DNA of 64,000 nt from Herbiconiux aconitum (lineage in GTDB: Bacteria > Actinomycetota > Actinomycetes > Actinomycetales > Microbacteriaceae). Made by a program: the position numbers and the translations under genes. Where the stretch lies: NCBI RefSeq assembly GCF_024979235.1, contig NZ_JANLCM010000002.1:992001-1056000 (forward strand), given 5' to 3'. Below the pieces are notes generated by a model, which searched no databases, was not told the origin of the DNA, and worked only from the letters and a program-made list of their open reading frames with translations. Shown piece by piece: positions 25,677 through 34,111 of this stretch (position 1 is the first letter of the stretch; each line of letters starts with the position of its first letter).

Positions 25677-26471
25677 ATGGCCCGCAAGAGCAGGAAAGCC
25701 AACAGACGCCACCCCCTGGCGACTGTCGTGCTGATTGCTATCGGCCTGGTCGTCACAGGCGGCGGGTACGCGCTTCTCAGCAGCACGACCACCGCTACCG
25801 CCGACACCAGCGCTACCAGCCAGGAGACGATCGAGGAGGGGCAGAAGCTCTTCGCAGCGAACTGCGCCACCTGCCACGGCATGAGCCTCCAGGGCACCGC
25901 CGACGGGCCGAGCCTCATCGGCGTCGGCGCTGCTTCGGTCAACTTCCAGGTCGGAACGGGCCGGATGCCGATGGCCATGCAGGGCCCTCAGGCCATGCAG
26001 AAGCCGCCGCAGTTCACCGATGAGCAGACCGCGGCACTCGCGGCTTACGTCGCCTCCATCTCCCCCGGCCCGGCGATCCCCGACCCGAGCCTCTTGCAGG
26101 GCGACGGCGACGCCACGAACGGTGGCGAACTGTTCCGCATCAACTGCGCCATGTGCCACAACGTGCACGGTGCCGGCGGTGCCCTCACCGAGGGCAAGTT
26201 CGCGCCCGAGCTCACCGGTGTCGCGGCAACGCACATCTACGAGGCGATGCTCACGGGCCCGCAGAACATGCCCGTGTTCAACGACGACAACCTCACGCCA
26301 GAAGACAAGCGCGACATCATCACCTACCTGAAGTACCTCGAGAACAACCCTTCCCCGGGCGGTGTCGAGCTCGGTTCGCTCGGACCGGTCGCCGAGGGTC
26401 TGTTCGCCTGGATCTTCGGGCTCGGCGCGATCGTCGCACTGATGGTCTGGCTCACCGCCAAATCGAACTAG
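25677..26471 (+). CDS. qcrC: Cytochrome bc1 complex diheme cytochrome c subunit
   Basis: This 264-residue diheme cytochrome replaces a soluble cytochrome c by passing electrons from the bc1 part directly to CtaC. An N-terminal membrane helix lies at about residues 14-36. There are two CXXCH haem sites, CATCH (about residue 62) in the first domain and CAMCH (about 160) in the second, with Met-containing axial-ligand regions (GRMPMAMQGPQAMQ; GPQNMPVF). A C-terminal helix ends the protein (AEGLFAWIFGLGAIVALMVWLTA). ATG 25677 is preceded by purine-rich AGAGAG; an upstream in-frame start would add 15 non-conserved residues. Confidence 0.96.
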   Translation: MARKSRKANRRHPLATVVLIAIGLVVTGGGYALLSSTTTATADTSATSQETIEEGQKLFAANCATCHGMSLQGTADGPSLIGVGAASVNFQVGTGRMPMAMQGPQAMQKPPQFTDEQTAALAAYVASISPGPAIPDPSLLQGDGDATNGGELFRINCAMCHNVHGAGGALTEGKFAPELTGVAATHIYEAMLTGPQNMPVFNDDNLTPEDKRDIITYLKYLENNPSPGGVELGSLGPVAEGLFAWIFGLGAIVALMVWLTAKSN

Positions 26472-26535
26472 CCCGCCCGGATCTCGTGAACACCGGCACA
26501 GCAGCACACACCAGCACAGCTCGAAAGGGACAACA

Positions 26536-27606
26536 ATGGCACATGACGAGGTGAGCGGAGCAGAGTCCTCCGCCTCCGATTCGTCGGCCGTCGAGACGAG
26601 TCGAACGGCATCGACCAGCACCGCGGTCATTGCGTCCGACGTCGAGAACCCGGGCGAGCCCACCCACCGCCAGCGCGTCACCGACACCGACCCGAAGGCC
26701 GCCCGTCGGGCGCAGCGGTCGATCTACACGCTCTTCTACCTCTCGATCGCAGGCAGTGTCTTCGCGCTCGCTGCGTACATGGCGTTCCCCATCGAGAACG
26801 AGGACGTCGGCTCCGTCCGGCTGAACACGTTGTTCATGGGCATCGGCATCGCGCTGGCCCTGTTCGGAATCGGCCTCGGCGCCGTGCACTGGGCCAAGGC
26901 CCTGATGTACGACAAAGAGGGCATCGACATCCGCCACCCCGTCCAGGGATCGGATGAGACCCGCGCCCGCGCCGTCGAGATCTTCGACGAGGCCGACAGG
27001 GAGTCGGGCTTCGGTCGCCGCACGCTCATCCGCAACAGCCTGATCGGTGCGCTGATCGCGTTCCCGTTGCCCGGAATCGTGCTCTTCCGCGGTCTCGCTC
27101 CGCAAGACGAAGACCCGGCCGAACTGCTCAGCCACACGATGTGGAAGAAGGGTGCGCGTCTCACGCTCGACCCCTCCGGCATCCCGGTCAGGGCATCCGA
27201 CATCACCATCGGATCGGTGTTCCACATCATCCCCGAAGGTCTGAACGACGCGCCCGACCGCCTGGAGCAGAAGGCCAAGGCCGCCGTGCTGCTCATGCGT
27301 CTGAACCCGGCCGACCTCAACATCAGCCCCGGGCGTGAGAACTGGTCGTACGACGGCATCGTCGCGTACTCCAAGATCTGCACCCACGTCGGCTGCCCTG
27401 TCGCTCTCTACGAGCAGCAGACGCACCACCTGCTCTGCCCGTGCCACCAGTCGACGTTCGACGTGGTGAACGAGTGCCAGGTCATCTTCGGACCGGCGAA
27501 GAGGCCCCTTCCCCAGCTGCCGATCGAGGTAGACTCCGAGGGATACTTGGTGGCCCAGAGCGACTTCAACGAGCCCGTCGGCCCTAGTTTCTGGGAGCGT
27601 TCATGA
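26536..27606 (+). CDS. qcrA: Cytochrome bc1 complex Rieske iron-sulfur subunit
   Basis: This 356-residue Rieske protein is of the long actinobacterial type with three N-terminal membrane helices (about residues 68-88, 100-122 and 165-185) instead of one. The [2Fe-2S] cluster boxes are CTHVGCPV (box 1) and CPCHQSTF (box 2), each supplying a Cys and a His. It oxidises menaquinol together with QcrB and passes electrons to QcrC. An AAAGGGACA site precedes ATG 26536. The stop overlaps the qcrB ATG by four bases. Confidence 0.97.
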   Translation: MAHDEVSGAESSASDSSAVETSRTASTSTAVIASDVENPGEPTHRQRVTDTDPKAARRAQRSIYTLFYLSIAGSVFALAAYMAFPIENEDVGSVRLNTLFMGIGIALALFGIGLGAVHWAKALMYDKEGIDIRHPVQGSDETRARAVEIFDEADRESGFGRRTLIRNSLIGALIAFPLPGIVLFRGLAPQDEDPAELLSHTMWKKGARLTLDPSGIPVRASDITIGSVFHIIPEGLNDAPDRLEQKAKAAVLLMRLNPADLNISPGRENWSYDGIVAYSKICTHVGCPVALYEQQTHHLLCPCHQSTFDVVNECQVIFGPAKRPLPQLPIEVDSEGYLVAQSDFNEPVGPSFWERS

Positions 27607-29303
27607 CCAGCACAATCGAAAGATCGGATGCCCCGGCCGACGTCACGACCCCGGCGCCGGCGAAGAGCGGCGGCTTCACGGCCGCGGCAGCGAACTACAT
27701 CGATGAGCGCACGAGCATCTCGGGTGTCGTCAAGGAGTTCGGCCGCAAGATCTTCCCCGACCACTGGTCGTTCATGCTCGGTGAGGTGGCGCTCTACAGC
27801 TTCGTCGTCATCATCCTCTCCGGTACCTTCCTGACCTTCTTCTTCCAGGCCTCGATGGCCGAGGTGACCTACAACGGCTCCTGGGCTCCGCTGAAGGGCA
27901 TGGAGATGTCGGCGGCCATGGATTCGGCGCTGAAGATCTCGTTCGACATCCGCGGCGGTCTCCTGGTTCGCCAGATCCACCACTGGGCGGCTCTGCTGTT
28001 CATCGCGGCCATCGGCATCCACATGCTGCGCATCTACTTCACGGGTGCGTTCCGCAAGCCGCGTGAGCTCAACTGGGTCATCGGCTTCACGCTCTTCGTG
28101 CTCGCGATGGCCGAGGGCTTCACCGGATACTCGCTCCCCGACGACCTGCTCTCGGGCAACGGCCTCCGCATCATCGACGGCCTGATCAAGGGCATCCCCT
28201 TCATCGGCACCTGGATCTCGTTCCTCCTGTTCGGTGGCGAGTTCCCCGGCACGGCGATCATCGGGCGTCTGTACACCTTGCACATCCTCTTGCTGCCGGC
28301 GCTCGTCGTCGCGTTCATCGCGCTGCACCTGGTGTTCGTCGTGGTGCACAAGCACACGCAGTTCGCCGGTGGTGGCCGCACAGAGAAGAACGTGATGGGC
28401 TACCCGATCCTCCCGGTGTACGCCGCGAAGGCCGGTGGCTTCTTCTTCCTGGTGTTCGGTGTCATCGCTCTGATGGCCGCGTTCTTCACGATCAACCCGA
28501 TCTGGAACTACGGTCCATACGACCCCTCCCCCGTTTCGGCGGGTACGCAACCGGACTGGTACATCGGATTCGCCGACGGCGCTCTCCGATTGATTCCACC
28601 GGGCTGGGAGTTCGTCTGGCTCGACCACACCTGGTCGTTCAACATCATCGTGCCCGTCGTGGCTCTGGTGCTGCTTCTCGCCCTCGTCGCGATCTATCCC
28701 TTCGTCGAAGGCTGGGTCACCGGCGACAAGCGAGAGCACCACATCCTCGACCGCCCGCGCAACGCTCCGACCCGCACGGGTATCGGCGCCGCCGGTGTCA
28801 CCTTCTACGCCGGCCTCTGGGCGGCGGCGAGTTCCGACATCATCGCGACGCATTTCCAGCTGTCGCTGGAGAGCGTGACGCATGCCATCCAGGCCTGGGT
28901 CGTGCTCGGCCCGTTCCTGGCCTACTTCGTCGCCAAGCGCGTCTGCATCGGTCTGATGAAGAAAGACCGCGAGATCGTGATGCACGGCTATGAGTCCGGC
29001 CGCATCGTTCGTCTGCCCGGTGGCGAGTACATCGAGGTGCACGAGCAGGTCGACGACTACGAGCGCTGGAAGCTGCTCGACTACGAGGTCTACGAACCGC
29101 TGATGCTCCGCCCGAACAGCCAGGGCAAGATCACGGCGGGTGCGCGTCTGCGGGTGCGTATGTCGAAGTGGTTCTTCGAAGACCGCATCGCCCCGGCCAC
29201 CCGCACCGAGCTCGAGGCCGGTCACGGCCACGGTCATGCCCCCCAGGGCCTGCACGGCGACGGCACCGATCACTCCCTCGAGGAGGGCCCGGGCCTCAAG
29301 TAG
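27603..29303 (+). CDS. qcrB: Cytochrome bc1 complex cytochrome b subunit
   Basis: This 566-residue multi-helix subunit holds the two b haems and the menaquinol sites. Haem-ligating histidines occur in QIHHWAALLFIAAIGIHMLR (helix II) and in LLPALVVAFIALHLVFVVVHKH (helix IV). Between them lies EGFTGYSLPDDLLSG, corresponding to the conserved Qo-side segment. As in other actinobacteria, it carries a long soluble C-terminal extension (about 140 residues) ending in a His/Gly-rich tail. Translation is coupled to qcrA by an ATGA overlap. A hairpin at 29325-29360 ends the operon. Confidence 0.96.
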   Translation: MTSTIERSDAPADVTTPAPAKSGGFTAAAANYIDERTSISGVVKEFGRKIFPDHWSFMLGEVALYSFVVIILSGTFLTFFFQASMAEVTYNGSWAPLKGMEMSAAMDSALKISFDIRGGLLVRQIHHWAALLFIAAIGIHMLRIYFTGAFRKPRELNWVIGFTLFVLAMAEGFTGYSLPDDLLSGNGLRIIDGLIKGIPFIGTWISFLLFGGEFPGTAIIGRLYTLHILLLPALVVAFIALHLVFVVVHKHTQFAGGGRTEKNVMGYPILPVYAAKAGGFFFLVFGVIALMAAFFTINPIWNYGPYDPSPVSAGTQPDWYIGFADGALRLIPPGWEFVWLDHTWSFNIIVPVVALVLLLALVAIYPFVEGWVTGDKREHHILDRPRNAPTRTGIGAAGVTFYAGLWAAASSDIIATHFQLSLESVTHAIQAWVVLGPFLAYFVAKRVCIGLMKKDREIVMHGYESGRIVRLPGGEYIEVHEQVDDYERWKLLDYEVYEPLMLRPNSQGKITAGARLRVRMSKWFFEDRIAPATRTELEAGHGHGHAPQGLHGDGTDHSLEEGPGLK

Positions 29304-29324
29304 CCTCGTCCCCTCCCCCGACTC

Positions 29325-29360
29325 AGGGCCCAGCACCGCACTTTTGCGGAGCCGGGCCCT
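29325..29360 (+). terminator. Terminator of the ctaE-qcrCAB operon
   Basis: AGGGCCC (29325-29331) pairs with GGGCCCT (29354-29360); inside, GC and CCGC pair with GC and GCGG across two single mismatches, leaving an ACTTTT loop. It begins 22 nt after the qcrB stop. No T tract follows. Confidence 0.6.
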
Positions 29361-29366
29361 TCGTCG

Positions 29367-29838
29367 TTGAGTACCAACCCGAACCACCCGAGCCGGTCGA
29401 GCAGGGCTGCTCGCCGCCACCACTGTGTCACTCGGCGTCGTCGTCGCCACCGTGCTCGCCGCTCCCTTCGCGGCCTTCACCTGACCTCAAGGCGACGACG
29501 GGCAAGACGGTGCTTCGCATCGAGGGCGACGACCGCTTCATCGTCTCCGCCAACGTCAGTGCGGAGTATTACACCGGCCCGATCGACACAATCTTCGTCG
29601 CGACCGGCGCCAACTTCCCTGATGCCTTGGCTGGCGGCGTGCTGGCTGGCACCGCGAAGTCATCGATCCTCCTGGTGCAGAAGTGCTGCGTGGCGGCTGA
29701 AGTGGCGGCTCATCCGGGCCACTACAGCCGAAGCGCATCGTGCCCCTGGGCGGCCCGAACAGCCTCGACGCCTACCTCGAGCGCCTGCCCCTCTGCGCCT
29801 CGAAGCTGGCGTGCCGGCGGAGGGCCCAGCTGACCTAG
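29367..29838 (+). pseudogene. Remnant of a secreted cell-wall-binding (CWB2) repeat protein, several frameshifts
   Basis: The pieces of one protein lie in three frames in the right order. A TTG start with MSTNPNHPSRSS is followed, after a shift, by a signal-peptide core (LLAATTVSLGVVVATVLAAP) at 29407 onward, which stops at 29482. Another frame then carries IEGDDRFIVSANVS and IFVATGANFPDALAGGVLAG, the hallmark of cell-wall-binding repeat 2. A further shift gives RIVPLGGPNSLDAYLERLP and a stop at 29836-29838. Only about one repeat remains. The intact protein at 48805-50559 has three such repeats with the same NFPDAL and GGP cores. The gene is clearly inactive. Confidence 0.8.
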
Positions 29839-29892
29839 TTTGGCGGGCCCTCCTCTGTCGTCGGTGCCCGCACGACGGGGGCCAGGAGCGGT

Positions 29893-30026
29893 CCGCGCTC
29901 ACGAGGAGCACGGGTCCAATCGGGCGGAGTAGCCCCGGTAGTACTCGAAGACCCAGCCGACGATCGCAACGAGCAACACGGCACCGGCGATGACGGACAT
30001 CCTGGACCCGACCGCGAGGCCGAACG
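29893..30026. repeat. Direct repeat copy A: duplicated 3' end of ctaF with its terminator
   Basis: This stretch matches 30851-31011 closely over the shared terminator arm (CCGCGCTC...GAGCACGGGTCCAATCGGGC) and the last codons of ctaF (AGCCCCGGTAGTACTCGAAG and onward). It lacks a 28-nt segment present in copy B that includes the ctaF stop, and it diverges beyond about 30026. The two copies lie in the same orientation about 960 nt apart and bracket the gene at 30147. Confidence 0.85.
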
Positions 30027-30090
30027 GCAAAATCGTCCCTGCTACCCACCACCGACACCGCTGATCTGGGTAGGAATTGCTCATGTCCAA
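29899..30090 (-). pseudogene. Truncated, decaying copy of ctaF (C-terminal part)
   Basis: The reverse strand encodes 63 residues in which GLAVG and IAGAVLLVAIVGWVFEYYRGY repeat the last transmembrane helix and tail of the intact CtaF at 30904-31323 (where the residues read IAGAVLLIAIVGWVFEYYRGYFAR). Upstream similarity fades after about 40 residues, and the original stop is deleted so the frame runs on to RLDPCSS. It lacks the first two thirds of CtaF, including the first two helices. Translation is unlikely to give a working subunit. Confidence 0.8.
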
Positions 30091-30146
30091 TCACACGATT
30101 CCCGCGCGAAGCTTGACCTGTCTTTGGATTCTCATTGGAGTGTGCG

Positions 30147-30710
30147 TTGGTTGCTCAGCCTTCGGCTTCGGCCCTCCTCGATCGGGCGACCCGTTACGCG
30201 CTGTACGAATCCTTGGATGACGCCCACTCGGGCGACCGCGCGTGGAGCGAGTTCCAGCGTGCGGGCGCCCGCATGGAGGGAGATTCGAGCGAGTTCCGCG
30301 ACCTCGTCGCGGCTATCGTCATCGACGGCCGAGAGGATGTACTCGAGGTGGTCGTCATGAATCCGCGAGTGCCCTTCGCGTCGATGCTCGCACTCGCCGA
30401 AAGTGGGCTCGCGGTCATGGCTATCGCTCACGTCAATCGCGGGTACGAAATTGCTCGCGTTCTGGCCGACAAGTTCGGTGCGCGCGAGGCCGTCACCACC
30501 GTTGCCGTCACTCTCTACTGCTCGCCACAACACAGCGACGAGGAGTTCCGGCGCTACCTGAATCGATATGCCGACGACGACATGGTCATGTACAACCTCG
30601 ATGTTCGGCAATCTGAGGCCAGTTCGCCGGCAAAACGCGCCATTCTGCAGCCGCACCTCGACGCCTGGTTGCTCGACGTCGAGCAGGACGACGGCGGTCC
30701 CGACGACTGA
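30147..30710 (+). CDS. Hypothetical protein, unknown family, between direct repeats
   Basis: This is a 187-residue soluble protein not recognised as any known family. It is acidic and mostly helical by pattern (ALLDRATRYALYESLDDA, then a series of short amphipathic helices through VMNPRVPFASMLALAESGLAVMA and YEIARVLADKFGAREAV), suggesting a small helical-repeat or HEAT-like bundle. No signal peptide or membrane helix is seen. The start is placed at TTG 30147 because GGAG (30137-30140) lies six bases upstream. Its codon use is visibly less GC-extreme than that of its neighbours. It lies alone between the ctaF copies in a region with pseudogenes and may have arrived with the duplication. Confidence 0.6.
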   Translation: MVAQPSASALLDRATRYALYESLDDAHSGDRAWSEFQRAGARMEGDSSEFRDLVAAIVIDGREDVLEVVVMNPRVPFASMLALAESGLAVMAIAHVNRGYEIARVLADKFGAREAVTTVAVTLYCSPQHSDEEFRRYLNRYADDDMVMYNLDVRQSEASSPAKRAILQPHLDAWLLDVEQDDGGPDD

Positions 30711-30774
30711 CAGAGCCTACGCGGCAAAGTCCCGCCTGCCTGCGTCCGACCTCCCCGGCGTGTTGACTCCGTTC

Positions 30775-30827
30775 GATCGGCGCCGATCGGTGCCGATCGG
30801 GTACGGATGGGTGCGGATGGGTGCGGA
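30775..30827. repeat. Minisatellite of five 10-bp units
   Basis: Five consecutive 10-base units read GATCGGcgcc, GATCGGtgcc, GATCGGgtac, GGATGGgtgc and GGATGGgtgc, followed by GGA. The 141-nt gap between the hypothetical gene and copy B of the ctaF repeat otherwise holds only the end of the ctaF terminator. The period of one helical turn may reflect replication slippage or a protein-binding array. Confidence 0.7.
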
Positions 30828-30843
30828 GGCCGTCGGCCTAACG

Positions 30844-30874
30844 AAAAGACCCGCGCTCTCGAGGAGCACGGGTC
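30844..30874 (-). terminator. Intrinsic terminator of the ctaC-ctaD-ctaF operon
   Basis: On the minus strand GACCCGTGCTC (30874-30864) pairs with GAGCGCGGGTC (30858-30848), with one U-G wobble, around loop CTCGA, followed by TTTT (30847-30844). It lies 30 nt beyond the ctaF stop. A damaged copy of the same stem occurs at the duplicated site near 29893-29920. Confidence 0.8.
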
Positions 30875-31011
30875 CAATCGGGCAAGCCGAGGGGTCAGGG
30901 AGCCTAGCGGGCGAAGTAGCCCCGGTAGTACTCGAAGACCCAGCCGACGATCGCGATGAGCAACACGGCACCCGCGATGAAGGAGATCCAAAACCCGACC
31001 GCGAGGCCGAG
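30851..31011. repeat. Direct repeat copy B: original 3' end of ctaF
   Basis: This copy contains the working ctaF C-terminus and stop, a 28-nt segment absent from copy A, and the terminator. Together with copy A (29893-30026) it flanks about 820 nt holding an unknown gene and a minisatellite. Confidence 0.85.
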
Positions 31012-31323
31012 CACCATGAGCGCTCCACCACCGGCGAGGATGATCGGCCACCAGCTCCACGGGCTGTAGAAGCCCATCTCGGGATCCCCGTCGTCGATGT
31101 TGGAGTCGAGGCGGTCTTCAGGCAGCTCAGCACCCTGTGCCTTGTGCACGCGGCCCAGGTAGAAGGCCAAGAACGCCGACAGGATCGCAGCCAGACCGAT
31201 GCCGACCGTGCCGACCCACTCGACCTGCCCGCCGTACCAGATCAGCGACCAGATGGTGTAAGCCGCATCGGCCACCACCATGAAGGCAAAGAGGATCCAG
31301 AAGAGATTGGTATTCGCCCTCAT
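30904..31323 (-). CDS. ctaF: Cytochrome c oxidase subunit IV (actinobacterial CtaF)
   Basis: This 139-residue small membrane subunit is specific to actinobacterial aa3 oxidases. It begins MRANTNLFWILFAFMVVADAAYTIW and has two N-terminal helices and two closely spaced C-terminal helices, with the conserved soluble stretch DGDPEMGFYSPWSWWPIILAG between them and the end FEYYRGYFAR. It follows ctaD by four bases and is last in the ctaC-ctaD-ctaF operon. Its 3' end is duplicated about 960 nt downstream. Confidence 0.95.
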   Translation of the reverse strand: MRANTNLFWILFAFMVVADAAYTIWSLIWYGGQVEWVGTVGIGLAAILSAFLAFYLGRVHKAQGAELPEDRLDSNIDDGDPEMGFYSPWSWWPIILAGGGALMVLGLAVGFWISFIAGAVLLIAIVGWVFEYYRGYFAR

Positions 31324-31327
31324 TGCG

Positions 31328-33064
31328 TTACTTCACCTTGCCCTGTGAGAGGTCGTACGTGGGAGCATCCGGCGCGTCTTTCGCCGGCCCGACGCCGACG
31401 GGGATGCCGGCCTCCGGGTGGTTCAGGTCGAACGCCGGCGATTCCGAACGGATGCGCGGGATCGACGTGAAGTTGTGCCGCGGCGGCGGGCACGACGTCG
31501 CCCACTCGAGCGAACGGCCGTAGCCCCACGGGTCGTTCACCGTGACCTTGGCCCCCTTGCGGGCGGTGATGTAGACGTTGAGGAAGAACGGGATCATCGA
31601 CGCGGCGAGGATGAACGCACCGATCGTCGAGAGCTGGTTCATCCACGTGAATCCGTCTTCGGGCTGATACGTCGCATAACGACGCGGCATTCCGATGACG
31701 CCCAGCCAGTGCTGGATGAGGAACGTGGTGTGGAAGCCGATGAACAGCAGCCAGAAGTGCCAATAGCCGAGCCGCTCGTTGAGCATCTTGCCCGTCCACT
31801 TCGGCCACCAGAAGTAGAAGCCGGAGAACATGGCGAACACGACGGTACCGAAGACCACGTAGTGGAAGTGCGCCACCACGAAGTAGGTGTCGGACACATG
31901 GAAGTCGAGCGGCGGCGACGCGAGGATGACACCGGTCAGACCACCGAAGGTGAAGGTGATCAAGAAGCCGATGGCCCAGATCATCGGTGTTTCGAAGGTC
32001 ACTGACCCTCGCCACATCGTGCCGATCCAGTTGAAGATCTTCACACCCGTCGGCACTGCGATGAGCATCGTCATCAAGGCGAAGAACGGCAGCAGCACCG
32101 ATCCGGTGACGTACATGTGGTGCGCCCAGACCGTCACCGACAGCGCGGCGATCGCGATCGTCGCGTAGATCAGGGTCTTGTAGCCGAAGATCGGCTTACG
32201 ACTGAAGACAGGGAACACCTCGGAGACGATGCCGAAGAACGGCAGCGCGATGATGTAGACCTCCGGATGCCCGAAGAACCAGAACAGATGCTGCCAGAGC
32301 AGCACACCGCCGTTCGCCGCGTCGTAGATGTGAGCGCCGAAGACGCGGTCGGCGCCGAGTGCGAAGAGCGCGGCAGCCAGCACCGGGAAGGCCATCAGCA
32401 CGAGGATCGACGTCACCAGGATGTTCCAGGTGAAGATCGGCATGCGGAACATGGTCATGCCCGGCGCGCGCAGCGTGATGATCGTGGTGATGAAGTTCAC
32501 GGCACCGAGGATCGTTCCGAAGCCCGAGAGCCCCAGCCCGAACACCCACATGTTTCCGCCGTCACCGGGTGTGAACGTCGTCGACGACAGCGGCGCATAG
32601 GCGAACCAGCCGAACGACGCGGCACCCTGCGGGGTGAGGAAGCCGGAGACCGCGATGAGGGAACCGAACAGGAACAGCCAGAAGGCGAACGCGTTCAGAC
32701 GCGGGAACGCGACATCCGGTGCCCCGATCTGCAGCGGCATGATGACGTTGGCGAAGCCCGCGAACAGCGGCGTCGCGAACATCAGCAGCATGATCGTGCC
32801 GTGCATCGTGAAGAGCTGGTTGTACTGGTCTTTCGTCTGCAGCAGTTCGAGACCCGGCTCGAACAGCTGCGCGCGGATGACGAGAGCCATCACGCCACCG
32901 AGGCAGAAGAAGAGGAACGAGGCGATCAGGTACATGTACCCGATGGTCTTGTGGTCGGTGGAGGTGATCCACTTGATGAAGATGTTGCCCTTGCGGCCCA
33001 CCGACTTCGACGGAGTCGGAATGGGGGTCGCGGTGCCGGGCGATACCGCCACTGTTGCTGTCAT
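31328..33064 (-). CDS. ctaD: Cytochrome c oxidase subunit I
   Basis: This 578-residue catalytic subunit of the aa3 terminal oxidase has twelve helices. The CuB ligand and cross-linked Tyr motif is [19 protein letters not shown]. The haem a ligand His lies in [16 protein letters not shown], and the haem a3/a ligand pair in [15 protein letters not shown]. It begins with a short Thr/Pro-rich leader followed by [20 protein letters not shown], typical of CtaD. It reduces oxygen to water and pumps protons. It lies between ctaC (9-nt gap) and ctaF on the minus strand, facing the qcr operon. Confidence 0.97.
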   Translation of the reverse strand: MTATVAVSPGTATPIPTPSKSVGRKGNIFIKWITSTDHKTIGYMYLIASFLFFCLGGVMALVIRAQLFEPGLELLQTKDQYNQLFTMHGTIMLLMFATPLFAGFANVIMPLQIGAPDVAFPRLNAFAFWLFLFGSLIAVSGFLTPQGAASFGWFAYAPLSSTTFTPGDGGNMWVFGLGLSGFGTILGAVNFITTIITLRAPGMTMFRMPIFTWNILVTSILVLMAFPVLAAALFALGADRVFGAHIYDAANGGVLLWQHLFWFFGHPEVYIIALPFFGIVSEVFPVFSRKPIFGYKTLIYATIAIAALSVTVWAHHMYVTGSVLLPFFALMTMLIAVPTGVKIFNWIGTMWRGSVTFETPMIWAIGFLITFTFGGLTGVILASPPLDFHVSDTYFVVAHFHYVVFGTVVFAMFSGFYFWWPKWTGKMLNERLGYWHFWLLFIGFHTTFLIQHWLGVIGMPRRYATYQPEDGFTWMNQLSTIGAFILAASMIPFFLNVYITARKGAKVTVNDPWGYGRSLEWATSCPPPRHNFTSIPRIRSESPAFDLNHPEAGIPVGVGPAKDAPDAPTYDLSQGKVK

Positions 33065-33073
33065 GGCGCGCTC

Positions 33074-33949
33074 CTACTCTTCTTCGTGCGCGGGCGTGCC
33101 GATGCCCGGGAGGTTCTGGTTGCGGTTGTACTCCGGGCCCAGTTGACCCTCTTGACCGGCGTCTTTCAAGGACTGGATGTAGTCGTCGTACTCCTGCTGC
33201 GAGACGACCTTCACGTTGAAGAGCATCAGCGAGTGGTATTCACCACAGAGCTCGGCGCACTTACCGCTGAACGTGCCTTCACGTTCCGGCGTGACGTACA
33301 TGAAGTTCGTCTTGCCGGGCAGCATGTCTTTCTTGTAGAGGAAGTCGATGACCCAGAAGGAGTGGATGACGTCGCGCGACTGAAGCTCGATCTCCACCTT
33401 CTTGCCGACGGGCAGGTAGAGCACCGGGATCTCGGACTCCACGAGCGATCCGTTCGCGTCATCCGGGTCGTCTTGGCCCTGGATGCCGGGCGAGTAGACG
33501 TTCTCGTCGACGTAGTTGAAGTCCCAGGCCCACTGCTTGCCGAAGACCTGGATCTTCACATCGGGGCTGTCGTACTTCGCCTCGATCTCGCTCTGGTCGC
33601 GGGCGGTGAAGGCGAAGAAGCCGAGCACCAGGATGAGCGGAACGATCGTGTAGAAGATCTCGATCGGCAGGTTGTAGCGCAGCTGCACCGGCAGACCGGT
33701 CTGCCCCTTGCGGCGGCGGTAGACCACGATCGCCCAGATGGTGAGGCCCCAGGTGATGACACCCACGATGAGCAAGACGATCCACGACGTGACCCAGAGG
33801 CCGATGACGCGGTCGACGTTGTTGGTGGTGCCGGGCTCCGTCGGAAGCCAGCCTTGCAGCTGGTCTTGGGTGCACCCGGCCAAGACAACGGACAGTAGCG
33901 CCGCGATAGGAATCGCGACCCATCGGAGACGTCGGTTAGAGCGCACCAC
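33074..33949 (-). CDS. ctaC: Cytochrome c oxidase subunit II (lipoprotein, CuA-binding)
   Basis: This 291-residue electron-entry subunit has a type II signal with lipobox LAGC (Cys at about residue 26), two membrane helices (about 45-70 and 90-112) and an extracytoplasmic cupredoxin domain. The CuA site is visible as VIHSFWV (first His ligand) and CAELCGEYHSLM, which supplies two Cys, one His and the Met. Electrons arrive from QcrC. Two adjacent GTG codons (33949, 33946) are possible starts. It is the promoter-proximal gene of ctaC-ctaD-ctaF; the 160-nt gap upstream to the erpA terminator shows no clear promoter. Confidence 0.96.
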   Translation of the reverse strand: MVRSNRRLRWVAIPIAALLSVVLAGCTQDQLQGWLPTEPGTTNNVDRVIGLWVTSWIVLLIVGVITWGLTIWAIVVYRRRKGQTGLPVQLRYNLPIEIFYTIVPLILVLGFFAFTARDQSEIEAKYDSPDVKIQVFGKQWAWDFNYVDENVYSPGIQGQDDPDDANGSLVESEIPVLYLPVGKKVEIELQSRDVIHSFWVIDFLYKKDMLPGKTNFMYVTPEREGTFSGKCAELCGEYHSLMLFNVKVVSQQEYDDYIQSLKDAGQEGQLGPEYNRNQNLPGIGTPAHEEE

Positions 33950-34058
33950 AGACCTTTCGGGAAGCTACACCACAGTGTATTTGACCTCCTCATAGCCTAC
34001 TGGGTCGAGGTCGCCGCCGTTGCCACAGGCACACCGGATGCGGTCGCTTCGGATACGA

Positions 34059-34090
34059 AAAAGGGGCCGTTCCCGAAGGAACGGCCCCTG
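34059..34090 (-). terminator. Intrinsic terminator of erpA with a UUCG tetraloop
   Basis: A perfect 12-bp stem (34090-34079 with 34074-34063 on the minus strand) is closed by the exceptionally stable loop TTCG and followed by a run of five T. It starts about 20 nt after the erpA stop and is a textbook intrinsic terminator, one of the clearest in the window. Confidence 0.9.
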
Positions 34091-34111
34091 AATCCGTAGA
34101 TTCGCATTGCT

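Noticed and set aside
29168..29833. Open frame of 221 codons running from inside qcrB through the CWB2 relic
   Set aside because: Its first part overlaps qcrB in another frame and only the middle matches a CWB2 repeat. It is a chance join of shadow and pseudogene.
29893..31011. Interval between the ctaF repeats considered as an insertion sequence
   Set aside because: No transposase, terminal inverted repeats or short target duplication were found; the flanking repeats are direct, over 130 bp and coding.
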